A stretch of DNA of 64,000 nt from Microbacterium sp. LKL04 (GTDB lineage: Bacteria; Actinomycetota; Actinomycetes; Actinomycetales; Microbacteriaceae), in assembly GCF_900102005.1 (NCBI RefSeq), contig NZ_LT627736.1, forward strand, positions 124,001-188,000. Reading direction: 5' to 3'. A program made the position numbers and the translations under genes. The notes below the pieces were generated by a model. The model was given only the letters and a program-made list of their open reading frames with translations, was not told where the DNA came from and did not search any database. Below are positions 7,231 to 17,000 of the stretch, piece by piece (the stretch's first letter is position 1; the number at the start of each line of letters is the position of its first letter).

Positions 7231-10229
7231 AGCTCCACCGGCTCGAGGTGACGGGGTTCGGTCCGTTCCGCGAGCGGCAGATCGTCGACTTCGACGCCTT
7301 CGACGACGACGGTCTCTTCCTGATCTCGGGTCGTACGGGTGCGGGCAAGTCGAGCATCCTGGACGGCGTCAGCTTCGCCCTGTACGGCTCGGTGCCGCGC
7401 TACGAGGGCGGCGACCGGCGGCTGCGCAGCGACCACAGTTTCCTCACCGACCCGACCGAGGTGCGCCTCGAGTTCACCGTCGGGGGCACCCGCTGGCGGG
7501 TGACCCGCGCGCCCGAGTACGAGCGGCCCGCCAAACGCGGCGGCGGTCTGACCCTCGAACCGGCGCGCGCCGAGCTCGAGGAGTGGGTCGACGACCGATG
7601 GGTCGGCCGTGCCGCCAAGCAGCGCGAGGTCGGGATCGCCCTCGACGAGGTGCTCGGGCTCAGCGCGCAGCAGTTCCAGCAGGTCATCCTGCTCGCACAG
7701 AACAAGTTCTCGCGCTTCCTGCTCGCGGCCAACGCGGAACGTCAGCAGCTGCTCCGCACCCTCTTCGGGACCAAGCGCTTCGAGGGCTACAAGGACGCTC
7801 TCGACGAACGCCGGCGCGACGCGCAGAAACGGCTCGACGAGAACGGCGCACGGGTACGCGCGCTGCTCGAGGTCGCCGAGCGCGAGATCTCGACGCACGA
7901 CCTCCACGGAGCGGATACCGGCGAGGCTCCTCTCGACGCGGACGTCCTCGGACGGAAGGAAGCCGTCGAGCGAGCCCTCGCGCGAGCAGAGTACCGCGTC
8001 GATGCGCGCGGCAACGAGCGAGCAGTCGCGACGGCTCGGGCCGAGGCAGCGACGGCGGAGCACCGGCGGCTCGTCCAGATCGCGGAGCGTCTCGCCGACC
8101 TCCAGCGAGCCCGCACCGACCTCGCCGCGCGTGAGTCCGAGAGATCCGAGATCGACGCTCTCCGAGAGCGCCTCTACCGGGCACGGGCCGCCGAGGCGCT
8201 GCGTGCTCCCGTCGAGAACGCCGCGCGAGCCGCTGATGCCCTGGCCGCGGCACAGGCGGATCATCGAGACGCGGAGGAGGCCTGGACCGCCGCGGGGGGT
8301 TCGCCCGACGACGACATTCCCGCGACGATCGAGGGACTCACGACCCGTATCGCACGCGCCCAGGCCGCCGCCGAGGCGGAACGGGATGCTGCCGCGCTGG
8401 GCGACGCTCAGCAGCTGCGCCGCGACGAGCTGGCCCGCCTCGACGAGGCGCTCCGCGACCTCGATGCCGTCCTCGGGGCCGTGCCCGAGCGGCGCCGGCT
8501 CGCGGCGCTCCAGCTGGCAGAAGCCCGCACCGTCGCCGGGCGACACGACGACCTCGCCGCCTCGCGCACCGATCTCGCCGCTCGACTCGACGCCGCCCGG
8601 TCTCTCGAACGGCTGAGCCCCCGCGCCGCCGAGGCCGAAGCGGCGTACGCGGACGCCAATGCACTCTCCGCGGCGGCATCCGCGCACGTCGGCGAGGTGC
8701 TCCGCCGGCGCCTGCGCGGCTATGCGGGTGAACTCGCGGCATCCCTCGTCGACGGCGAACCCTGCGCTGTCTGCGGATCCACGGCCCACCCTCGTCCGGC
8801 GGTCCACGACGGTGAACCCGTGACGGACGACGACCTCGCCGCCGCGGAGAAGGCGCGTGACGATGCCGCCGTGGCCGAGAAGGATGCCGCCCGGGCAGCG
8901 GCCGCCGCGCGGGAAGCCGTCACGGCGGCCGCGGCCGCGGCGGGCGGTCGGGATGCCGACGAACTGGCTGACGCCGTGGCCGACCTCGACGATAGGATCA
9001 CGTCCGCCGCCGCCGCGCGCTCCCGCGTCGACGAGCTGAGTCGCGATGCCGAGCAGATCGACGAGCTCGAAGCCGACGCGCTCCGCGAGGCCGCAGCCGT
9101 GCGCGAGCGCGCAGGTGCCGTCCGCGAGGAGCTCGCGACGGTCGACGGGGCGCTGCAGACCGCCCGCCGAGCTGTCGAGGCGGCGCGTGGTGAGCACGAG
9201 AGCGTCGCCGCGCGCATCGCCGCCGATGAGAAGCTCCGCCGGCTCGCCGCGGCGCTGCTCGACGCTCGCCGGAGCGAGCAGACCCGTCGGGAGGCGGCGG
9301 ACGCGGCGGACGGTGACCGGGACGCACGCATCGCGGGCACCATGTTCGCGTCGCCTGCCGACGTCCTCGCCGCGCTCCTGCCGGCCGACGAGACGGATCG
9401 ACTCGTGCGTCGCGTCGAGGAGCACGCAGCCGCGCTCACCGCCGCCCGAGCGCGCGCGCTCGAACTCGAACTCGAGACCGTCGATCAGACGGCCGAGCCC
9501 GAGACCGTCTCGGCCGCTGCGCGCGAGGCAGCCGAGGCCGACGACGCCCGGTCCGCCGCGATCGCCGCCGAGGCCGACGCCGTGAACCTCGCGACGGGCC
9601 TGCGCGACCTCGTCACGCGCATCGACGCTGCCGCGGGTGCCGTCGCGACGCAGGCCGAGGAGGCCGCCGCGATCACGCGTCTCGCCGACACCGTCGCGGG
9701 CAGGGCTCCCAACACGATGAAGATGGACCTCGAGACCTTCGTCCTCGCCGCGGAGCTCGAAGAGATCGTCGCCGCCGCGAACCTGCGGCTGGCAGAGATG
9801 TCGTCGGGTCGCTACACCCTGCGCCACTCCGATGCGAAGCAGGCTCGGGGCGCGGCATCCGGCTTGTCGATCGAGGTCCTCGACGCGCACACGGGACGGC
9901 TCCGCTCACCGCAGTCGCTCTCGGGCGGCGAGTCCTTCCTGGCCTCGCTCGCGCTCGCCCTGGGGCTCGCCGAAGTCGTCACGTCCCGGGCAGGCGGCAT
10001 CCGTCTCGACACGCTGTTCATCGACGAGGGGTTCGGTTCCCTCGACCCCGAGACACTGGAACTCGCCATGCGCACCCTCGACGAATTGCGCGCCGGCGGT
10101 CGGATCGTGGGCGTCATCAGTCACGTCGAGGCGATGAAGGAGCAGATCCCCGCTCAGCTCGTCGTCGAGGCGACACCGGAAGGGCCGAGCATCGTCCGGC
10201 AGGACGTCATGACCCAGCCCTTAGGCTGA
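7227..10229 (+). CDS. sbcC: Exonuclease subunit SbcC (Rad50-like ATPase)
   Basis: A 1000-residue SMC/Rad50-type ATPase that holds and remodels DNA ends for SbcD. The Walker A motif is GRTGAGKS at residues 35-42. Two long Ala/Glu/Arg-rich coiled-coil arms follow, separated by a zinc hook with Cys513 and Cys516 in GEPCAVCGS. The C-terminal ATPase half has the signature SLSGGESF near residue 897 and Walker B LFIDEGFGSLD near 930. All parts are intact. The coiled coil contains dense Asp/Ala/Glu/Arg codons, which is why long artificial frames appear on the opposite strand. Confidence 0.95.
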   Translation: MKLHRLEVTGFGPFRERQIVDFDAFDDDGLFLISGRTGAGKSSILDGVSFALYGSVPRYEGGDRRLRSDHSFLTDPTEVRLEFTVGGTRWRVTRAPEYERPAKRGGGLTLEPARAELEEWVDDRWVGRAAKQREVGIALDEVLGLSAQQFQQVILLAQNKFSRFLLAANAERQQLLRTLFGTKRFEGYKDALDERRRDAQKRLDENGARVRALLEVAEREISTHDLHGADTGEAPLDADVLGRKEAVERALARAEYRVDARGNERAVATARAEAATAEHRRLVQIAERLADLQRARTDLAARESERSEIDALRERLYRARAAEALRAPVENAARAADALAAAQADHRDAEEAWTAAGGSPDDDIPATIEGLTTRIARAQAAAEAERDAAALGDAQQLRRDELARLDEALRDLDAVLGAVPERRRLAALQLAEARTVAGRHDDLAASRTDLAARLDAARSLERLSPRAAEAEAAYADANALSAAASAHVGEVLRRRLRGYAGELAASLVDGEPCAVCGSTAHPRPAVHDGEPVTDDDLAAAEKARDDAAVAEKDAARAAAAAREAVTAAAAAAGGRDADELADAVADLDDRITSAAAARSRVDELSRDAEQIDELEADALREAAAVRERAGAVREELATVDGALQTARRAVEAARGEHESVAARIAADEKLRRLAAALLDARRSEQTRREAADAADGDRDARIAGTMFASPADVLAALLPADETDRLVRRVEEHAAALTAARARALELELETVDQTAEPETVSAAAREAAEADDARSAAIAAEADAVNLATGLRDLVTRIDAAAGAVATQAEEAAAITRLADTVAGRAPNTMKMDLETFVLAAELEEIVAAANLRLAEMSSGRYTLRHSDAKQARGAASGLSIEVLDAHTGRLRSPQSLSGGESFLASLALALGLAEVVTSRAGGIRLDTLFIDEGFGSLDPETLELAMRTLDELRAGGRIVGVISHVEAMKEQIPAQLVVEATPEGPSIVRQDVMTQPLG
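10222..10227 (+). promoter_or_regulatory. -10 hexamer TAGGCT, leaderless type
   Basis: Six bases (gaagac) before the ATG at 10234. It overlaps the sbcC stop, so the small gene may have its own promoter inside the end of sbcC. Confidence 0.45.
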
Positions 10230-10233
10230 AGAC

Positions 10234-10413
10234 ATGAAAAAGGGCACGATCTGGACCATCCTCGGCGTCATCGCCGCCGTGATCATCGCGTGGATCGTCG
10301 TCGACATCGCGCTCAAGGTGGTCTTCTTCTTCGGGAAGATCCTCATCGTCGCCGTCGTGGCGCTGATCGTGTTCTTCGTGCTGCGTTCGCTGTTCAGCCG
10401 CCGCGACGCCTGA
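10234..10413 (+). CDS. 59-residue two-helix membrane protein
   Basis: A very small gene directly after sbcC. The product has a KK-rich start, a first hydrophobic helix (TILGVIAAVIIAWIVVDIAL), a short hinge (FFFGK) and a second helix (ILIVAVVALIVFFVL), ending in basic RSLFSRRDA. It should sit in the cytoplasmic membrane with both ends inside. The start follows a TAGGCT hexamer by six bases. No family assigned; any link to SbcCD is only positional. Confidence 0.7.
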   Translation: MKKGTIWTILGVIAAVIIAWIVVDIALKVVFFFGKILIVAVVALIVFFVLRSLFSRRDA

Positions 10414-10428
10414 TCGATCCCGTGGGCG

Positions 10429-10986
10429 TCAGACGCCGTAGAGCTCGGTGATCCGCTCGCGCAGCTGACCGCTGCAGATCGCGACCGCGTCCCGCCAGTC
10501 GGTGATCGCGTCATCCTGCGCGCTGTCGGAGACCGCCTTCAGGATGCGGATCGGCACACCGAACTGCTGCGCCACCCAGATGTAGGCGTAGGCCTCCATG
10601 TCGACGAGCGTGCCGCCGAGGGCCCGGATCGCTTCCACGGTCTGCGCGTCGTCGACGAAGTGGTCGCCCGTCGCGATGGTCGTGCCCTCGCGGCCTGCGA
10701 TCGACACCGTCGGCGGCAGCGAGACGTGCTGGCCTGCGACGCCGTCGACGTCCGACACATCGTGCTGCAGTGCGGTGGTCACGTCGTGCACACCCACCGT
10801 GCCGGCATCCACCGATCCGGCGGTCCCGACGACGACGATCTCGTCGTAGCTCGCGCGGTCGAGCGCGCGCGTCAGGGCATACGTGGCCTGCAGCTTGCCG
10901 GGCCCGGTGACGAGCCGGTCGAAACCGGGGAGCTCCTCGGGGAAGGCGACGAGTTCGGAATCCAGAGCGGCGACGAGGAGCTTCAC
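10429..10986 (-). CDS. 5'-methylthioadenosine/S-adenosylhomocysteine nucleosidase-like protein
   Basis: A 185-residue nucleoside phosphorylase-fold protein. The purine/ribose binding segment DMEAYAYIWVAQQFGVPIRI followed by LKAVSDSAQDD corresponds to the conserved D-M-E-x-A and I-S-D-x-A elements of MTA/SAH nucleosidases, with Glu and Asp as the catalytic pair. It is shorter than typical enzymes (about 230 residues), with a reduced N-terminus. The GTG start at 10986 gives VKLLVAALDSEL, a normal first strand; no strong ribosome binding site is seen. It follows nadE by 23 bases on the same strand. The futalosine route is unlikely because men genes are present. Confidence 0.75.
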   Translation of the reverse strand: MKLLVAALDSELVAFPEELPGFDRLVTGPGKLQATYALTRALDRASYDEIVVVGTAGSVDAGTVGVHDVTTALQHDVSDVDGVAGQHVSLPPTVSIAGREGTTIATGDHFVDDAQTVEAIRALGGTLVDMEAYAYIWVAQQFGVPIRILKAVSDSAQDDAITDWRDAVAICSGQLRERITELYGV

Positions 10987-11009
10987 CGAACCATCATCCC
11001 ACCCGGAGG

Positions 11010-13076
11010 TCAGCCCTCCTCGCCGGGGAAGGCCGCGTCGAGCTCCGCCAGCCACGCCGTCGCGTTGCCGTCGGACGGCGCGCGCCAGTCGCCGCGCGGC
11101 GAGAGCGAGCCCGCAGGCGAGACCTTCGGCGCGTTCGGGACGGCGCTGCGCTTGAACTGCGCGAACCCGAAGTAGCGCTTCAGGAACACCCGCATCCACC
11201 GCACGATCGTTGCTCGGTCGTACGCGAACCGCTCGTGGGCGGGGAAGCCGGGAGGCCACGCCCCGGCATCCGCCTCGGCCCAGGCGTGCTCGGCGAGGAA
11301 GACGATCTTCGACGGGCGGAAGCCGTAGCGGAGGACGTGGAAGAGCGTGAAGTCGTGCAGGGCGTAGGGGCCGATCGTGCTCTCGGTCGACTGGACCTTG
11401 CCGTCCTGGCCGGCCGGCACGAGCTCGGGGCTGATCTCGGTGTCGAGGACGGCCTGCAGGACCTCCTTGGCGCGGTCGGTGAGGGTCGCGCCCGACTCGT
11501 CGCTGTGCGCGATGACCCAGCGGATGAGGTGCTGGATGAGGGTCTTCGGGACCCCCGCGTTCACGCCGTAGTGGGCCATGTGATCGCCGACGCCGTAGGT
11601 CGCCCAGCCGAGGGCGAGCTCGGACAGGTCGGACGTGCCGATGACGACGCCGCCGCGCTGATTCGCGAGGCGGAACAGGAAGTCGGTGCGGGCGCCGGCT
11701 TGGACGTTCTCGAACGTCACGTCGTAGACGGGCTCGCCTTTCGCGAACGGATGCCCGAGCCCGGTCAGCAGCTCCGTCGCCATCGGGCGGATGTCGATCG
11801 TCTCGATCGTGGCGCCGATCGCCTCGGCGAGGGCGATCGCGTTCGACTTCGTGTGCTCTCCGGTCGCGAAGCCGGGCATCGTGAAGGCGAGGATGTCGCT
11901 CCGCGGCCGTCCCATCCGGTCCATGGCGCGGGCGACGACGAGCAGGGCGTGCGTCGAGTCGAGGCCCCCCGAGACGCCGATGACGGGCTTCGGCTGCCCG
12001 ATCGCGCGCAGGCGCTGCTCGAGTCCCGACACCTGGATGTTGAAGGCTTCGTAACAGTCGAGGTCGAGGCGGGCAGGGTCGTCCGGCACGAAGGGGAAGC
12101 GGTCGAGCGGGCGGCGGAGGCCGGTGAGGGATGCCGCCGGCTCCACCGTGAAGGGGATGCGAGTGGGCCACGACGATTCAGTGCGGGCGTTGTCCTCGAA
12201 CGTGCCCTGACGCAGGCGGTCCTGGCGGAGCCGGTCGAGGTCGATGTCGGCGATCGCGTGCCGCGGGCCGTCGGGGAAGCGCTCGGTCTCGGCGAGGAGT
12301 GTGCCGTTCTCGTAGATGAGCGTCTGCCCGTCCCACGAGACGTCGTTGGTCGACTCTCCCTGACCCGCAGCGGCGTAGACGTAGGCGGCGAGGCAGCGGA
12401 AGGACTGCGACTGCACGAGGATGCGGCGGTCCTCGGCGCGCGCGATCGTGATGGGGCTGCCCGAAAGGTTGAGGAGGACCGTCGCGCCGGCGAGGGCCGC
12501 GTGCGAGGACGGCGGCACCGGCACCCAGAAGTCCTCGCAGATCTCGGCATGGACGACGAGTCCCGGCACGTCGGTCGCCTCGAACAGCAGGTCGGTGCCG
12601 ACCGGAACCTCCTCGCCGGCGAGGGTCACGGTGTCGGGGGCGCCGTCGCCGCGTGCGTACCAGCGGGACTCGTAGAACTCGCGGTAGGTGGGCAGGTGCG
12701 ACTTGGGCGCGACACCGAGCACACGCCCGCGGTGGATCACGACGGCGCAGTTGTAGAGCCGGTTCTGCATCCGCAGCGGCGCGCCGACGACGAGGAGGGG
12801 GGAGAGATCGATGGATGCCGCGACCAGCCGCTCGATCGCGGTGACGACGGCATCGAGGACGACGTCCTGCATGACGAGGTCCTCGATGGCATACCCCGAG
12901 AGGCAGAGTTCGGGGAACACGGCGACCGCGACGCTCTCCTCATGACAGGCGCGTGCGCTCTCCAGGACCGCCTCGGCGTTGGTCGCCGGATCGGCGATCG
13001 CGACCGGCACCGTGCACGCTGCCACGCGCGCATAGCCGTGCCGGTACGGGTTCTCGAACGGAAGGTCCTGGGTCAC
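11010..13076 (-). CDS. nadE: Glutamine-dependent NAD+ synthetase
   Basis: A 688-residue two-domain enzyme that makes NAD+ from deamido-NAD+, ATP and ammonia released from glutamine. The N-terminal nitrilase-type glutaminase domain has the triad Glu56 (PELCLSGY), Lys125 (PKSHLPTYREFYESRW) and Cys180 (HAEICEDFW). The C-terminal synthetase domain has the PP-loop SGGLDS at residues 369-374 and the later GTSDLSELALGW segment. Length is normal for the long actinobacterial form. The GTG start has a near-consensus CAGACT six bases upstream. Confidence 0.95.
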   Translation of the reverse strand: MTQDLPFENPYRHGYARVAACTVPVAIADPATNAEAVLESARACHEESVAVAVFPELCLSGYAIEDLVMQDVVLDAVVTAIERLVAASIDLSPLLVVGAPLRMQNRLYNCAVVIHRGRVLGVAPKSHLPTYREFYESRWYARGDGAPDTVTLAGEEVPVGTDLLFEATDVPGLVVHAEICEDFWVPVPPSSHAALAGATVLLNLSGSPITIARAEDRRILVQSQSFRCLAAYVYAAAGQGESTNDVSWDGQTLIYENGTLLAETERFPDGPRHAIADIDLDRLRQDRLRQGTFEDNARTESSWPTRIPFTVEPAASLTGLRRPLDRFPFVPDDPARLDLDCYEAFNIQVSGLEQRLRAIGQPKPVIGVSGGLDSTHALLVVARAMDRMGRPRSDILAFTMPGFATGEHTKSNAIALAEAIGATIETIDIRPMATELLTGLGHPFAKGEPVYDVTFENVQAGARTDFLFRLANQRGGVVIGTSDLSELALGWATYGVGDHMAHYGVNAGVPKTLIQHLIRWVIAHSDESGATLTDRAKEVLQAVLDTEISPELVPAGQDGKVQSTESTIGPYALHDFTLFHVLRYGFRPSKIVFLAEHAWAEADAGAWPPGFPAHERFAYDRATIVRWMRVFLKRYFGFAQFKRSAVPNAPKVSPAGSLSPRGDWRAPSDGNATAWLAELDAAFPGEEG

Positions 13077-13132
13077 GGCTCCAGTCTGTCAGGTGGCCGT
13101 CGGCCTGCGGCAGCCTGTGCTTTCATCGTCTG

Positions 13133-14032
13133 GTGCCCTCCCGCGCCGCCGGACCTCCCGTTCTCCCGCCGCCCTATCCGTTGCCCGAAGACTGGCGGGT
13201 CGGCACCCCCACCCGCATCCGTCCCTGGACCGTCGTGGCCTACTCGCTCGTCGTGGTCCTCAGCGGGGCGGCCGCGGTCTTCGCCGTCCTGGCCGACGAC
13301 ATCGGCGCGGCGACCTGGCGGACGTTCGTCTTCCTGGCCGCGACCGCCGGTTTCGGCGTCCACTTCGAACGCGCGGGTGCGGAACGCGACCTGCCCGAAC
13401 TCCTCAACGCGGTGGCACTCACTCGGGCGAAGGAACGGCCGCGCGATTCGTGGGTGCATTTCTTCCGCGAGCGCGGTGCGGGTGCGTGGCTCAGCGGTTG
13501 CTTCACGGCGGCGGGCGCGTTCGGCGCCGTCGTCTTCGGATGGGCGATCTTCCGTTCCGTCGTCACGGATGCCGCCTTCGCGCTCATCTGGCTGATCCCG
13601 CTGCTCCTCCTCGCCCTCGTGCTGCTGCTGGCCGGTATTCTCGCGGTCGTCACGACCTGGCGGGCGGCCTCGTTCGGTCGGCTGCCGATCGGGGTGGGGG
13701 TGGGACCGGCGGGCGTGACCCGCTACTACCTCGACGACACCGACGACATCGAGTGGTCCCGGATCGCTCACGTCACTCCCACGGTGTCCGCCGTCGACGA
13801 GAAGACGGGCGACTTCACTCCCTCCGTGGAGCTGCGAGCCGCCGACGACGAGATCCTGCTCGATCTCAACATCAGCGGATTCCGCGCCCACGCGTGGCTC
13901 ATCTACGCCTCCATCCGATTCTGGGCGGAGCATCCCGAGATGCGCCACGAGCTCGGGACGACGTTCGCCCAACAGCGCATGGATTCGTGGCGTCGGGGCA
14001 TGCTCGGCGAGAGTGTCGGAGACCGCGGATAG
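13133..14032 (+). CDS. Membrane protein with soluble C-terminal domain, unknown function
   Basis: A 299-residue protein. The N-terminal half has hydrophobic segments at about residues 25-50 (VVAYSLVVVLSGAAAVFAVL), 55-70, 118-140 and 145-175 (IWLIPLLLLALVLLLAGILA), interrupted by a charged loop. The C-terminal third (about residues 185-260) is beta-rich, with IGVGVGPAGVTRYYL and SVELRAADDEILLDL, resembling a bacterial PH-like domain. The GTG at 13133 is chosen because upstream codons lie antisense to nadE. Function unknown. Confidence 0.65.
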   Translation: MPSRAAGPPVLPPPYPLPEDWRVGTPTRIRPWTVVAYSLVVVLSGAAAVFAVLADDIGAATWRTFVFLAATAGFGVHFERAGAERDLPELLNAVALTRAKERPRDSWVHFFRERGAGAWLSGCFTAAGAFGAVVFGWAIFRSVVTDAAFALIWLIPLLLLALVLLLAGILAVVTTWRAASFGRLPIGVGVGPAGVTRYYLDDTDDIEWSRIAHVTPTVSAVDEKTGDFTPSVELRAADDEILLDLNISGFRAHAWLIYASIRFWAEHPEMRHELGTTFAQQRMDSWRRGMLGESVGDRG

Positions 14033-14054
14033 TGTCGGTTCCCGAAAGGGGATC

Positions 14055-17000
14055 ATGCGATACATCGAAGACGACGGCCGGATCGTCTGGAGCGCGAGCG
14101 ATCTGAAAGCCGCGGCCGAGTGCGAATTCGCCTGGCTGCGGGCGATCGACGCGAAGCTCGGCCGGATCGCGGCGGTCGAGGACCCCGAGGATCTCACTCT
14201 GGAGCGGGCGGGCCGGCTCGGGACGCAGCACGAGCGGCGGGTCTACGAGGCCTACCGAGACGCGCATCCGGGTGCGGTCGTCGAGATCCCCGAGACGAGG
14301 TCGTCGGATGCCGCAGGCCTCGCGGCCGCCGTCGCCGTGACCGATGCGGCGCTCGCCGACCCCGCCGTCCATGTGATCTACCAAGCGGCCTTCTCGACCG
14401 AGGAGTTCGTCGGCTTCGCGGACTTCCTCGTCCGCGGCGTCGATGGGCGGTGGGTCGTGCAGGACACCAAGCTGGCGCGTCACGCCCGCGTCACGGCCCT
14501 CATGCAGCTCGCGGCATACGTGGACCAGCTCGACCGACTCGGGGTGCCGCGCGCCGACGAGGTCCAACTGCTGCTGGGCGACGGGTCGGTCTCGACCCAC
14601 GCCGTCCGCGACCTGATGCCCGTCTTCTCGCTGCGCCGCGACCGGCTCCGCGCCCTCATCGCCGACCGGAGTCTCGCCGCCGGCGCCGCCGGAGAGCCCA
14701 TCCCCTGGGGCGATGACCGCGGCGAGCTCCGCGTGATCGCCTGCGGACGATGCGCCACGTGCGACCTCGAGGTCGTCGCGCACCGGGACCTCCTCCTCGT
14801 CGCGGGGATGCGGCCCGTCCAGCGCGACCGCCTCCGCGCGGCGGGCGTCGCCACGATCGACGACCTCGCGGCATCCCGCGAGGCACCGCCGCGGATGTCG
14901 TGGGACACCTTCTCGGGACTCCGCACCCAGGCGCGACTGCAGCTCGAGAGCCCCGCCGGTGGAGTCGACGACGCCCCCGCGCAGACGAGCCCAGCGGTCC
15001 CGACCTTCGACGTCGTCTTCCCCAAAGCCCTGGGAGCACTGCCTCGACCGGATCACGGCGACCTGTTCTTCGACTTCGAAGGCGATCCGCTCTACACCGA
15101 GGGCGCGGCCGTGCAGTGGGGGATCGACTACCTGTTCGGCTGGGTCGATGAGAAGGAGCAGTATTCGGCGCTCTGGGCGCATTCGTTCACCGACGAGAAG
15201 CGCGCCCTCGAGGACTTCCTCGAGTTCGTCGCCGTCCGGCGGCGCGCACATCCCGGGATGCACATCTACCACTACGCGCCGTACGAGCCCACGCACCTGC
15301 TCGCCATGGCGGCACGTCACGGGGTGGGCGAGGCGGCTGTCGACCGTCTGCTGCGCGACGGCGTGTTCGTCGATCTCTATCCGATCGTCCGCCGGGCGTT
15401 GCGGGTGGGGTCGCGCTCGTACTCCATCAAGAAGCTCGAGCCGCTCTACATGGGCGACGAAGTCCGCACGAGCGACGTGCAGCGCGGCGACGACTCGATC
15501 GTCCGCTACGTCGAGGCGCGCGCCCTGCAGGATGCCGGCGATGTCGCGGCTGCACAAGTCATCCTCGACGACCTCGCCGACTACAACCGCTACGACTGCG
15601 TGTCGACGCGGCGCCTGCGGGACTGGCTCGTCGACCGCGCGCGCGAGGCGAAGCTGACGCCTTCTCGGGAGCCCGATGCCGGCGAGGCCGTGTACGAGCC
15701 CTCCCCGCGGGCCGAGGCGCTCTCGCGGTTCGCCGACGATGCCGAGGACGAATCGGTCGCGCAGGCACTCCGGCTCGGGGCGGCGGCCATCGACTACTAC
15801 CCGCGCGAGGCGAAGACGTTCTGGGCGACGCATTTCCTGCGTCTCCGTGAACCGGTGTCGGTGTGGGAGGACACGCGCGACGTGGTCGTGATCGATCGTG
15901 ATCGGTGCCGTGTGCTCACCGACTGGCACCGCCCGGAGGGTCTCACCGCGGTCAGACGCGTCATCGAGATCCGCGGCGAGTTCGCCCCCGGGACGCGCAT
16001 CACGGTCGGTCAGAACCCGTACGCCCTGTACGAGCTGCCGGCACCGTTCCCCATCGAGACCAGTCCGCGCTGGATCCACGCGGCGCGGTCCGTCTCGGTC
16101 GTCGACGTTCTCGAGGACGGCGTCGTGATCGCGGAGAACGCCTACCAGGGATTCACGTGGCAGGAACTCCCCGTCGCGCTCACCCCGCCCGCCCCGCCGC
16201 GCGCGGGAAGCCAGCAGGCCGCCATCGACGAGTGGGCCGACGCGGTCCTGGCCTCCGCCCCGGCCCTGCCGACGGATCCCGCGACCGACCTGCTGCTGCG
16301 CCGTCCGCCGCGTCTGCCTGCACCGTTGCCGCGCACCGGTGACGACGTCGCCGACATCGCCGCAGCCCTCGCCGGGCTGTCCGACGGATACCTCGCCGTG
16401 CAGGGTCCCCCGGGGACCGGCAAGACCTACGTCGGGTCCCATGTCGTCGCGCGGCTCGTCCGTGAGCGCGGATTCCGTGTCGGGGTCGTCGCCCAGTCGC
16501 ACAACGTCGTCGAGCACATGCTCGACCGGATCGTCGAGGCCGGGTTGGACGCCGCACAGGTCGCCAAGGCGCCGAAGGGGCCCGCGACGGGCCGGGAGCG
16601 TTTCACCGTCATCGCGAAGAATCAGCTGGCCGCCTACATCGATGCGCAGCCTGCCGGCTTCGTGGTCGGCGGCACGGCCTGGGACCTCACCCATTCCGGA
16701 CGCGTCGCGCGCCGCTCGCTCGATCTTCTCGTGATCGACGAGGCGGGCCAGTTCTCGCTCGCCTCGACCATCGCGGTCTCGGCCGCCGCGAAAAGGCTGC
16801 TCCTCCTCGGCGACCCGCAGCAACTGCCGCAGGTGAGCCAGGGGACCCATCCCGAGCCGGTCGACACCTCCGCGCTCGGATGGGTCATGGACGGCCACGC
16901 CGTGATCCCCGCCGATCGTGGGTATTTCCTCGCCCGCACGCGGCGGATGCGCCCCGAGGTGGCCGAGCCCGTGTCGCAGCTCGCCTATGAAGGGCAGCTC

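Noticed and set aside
7077..9890. A 937-codon open frame on the minus strand opposite sbcC
   Set aside because: It mirrors the Ala/Glu/Asp/Arg-rich coiled coil of sbcC; high GC removes stop codons. No start signals, no recognisable domain, and sbcC has all its motifs.
10987..12171. Upstream extension of the nucleosidase gene into nadE
   Set aside because: The extension is an alternative frame of nadE with basic low-complexity sequence; the GTG at 10986 gives a normal first strand.
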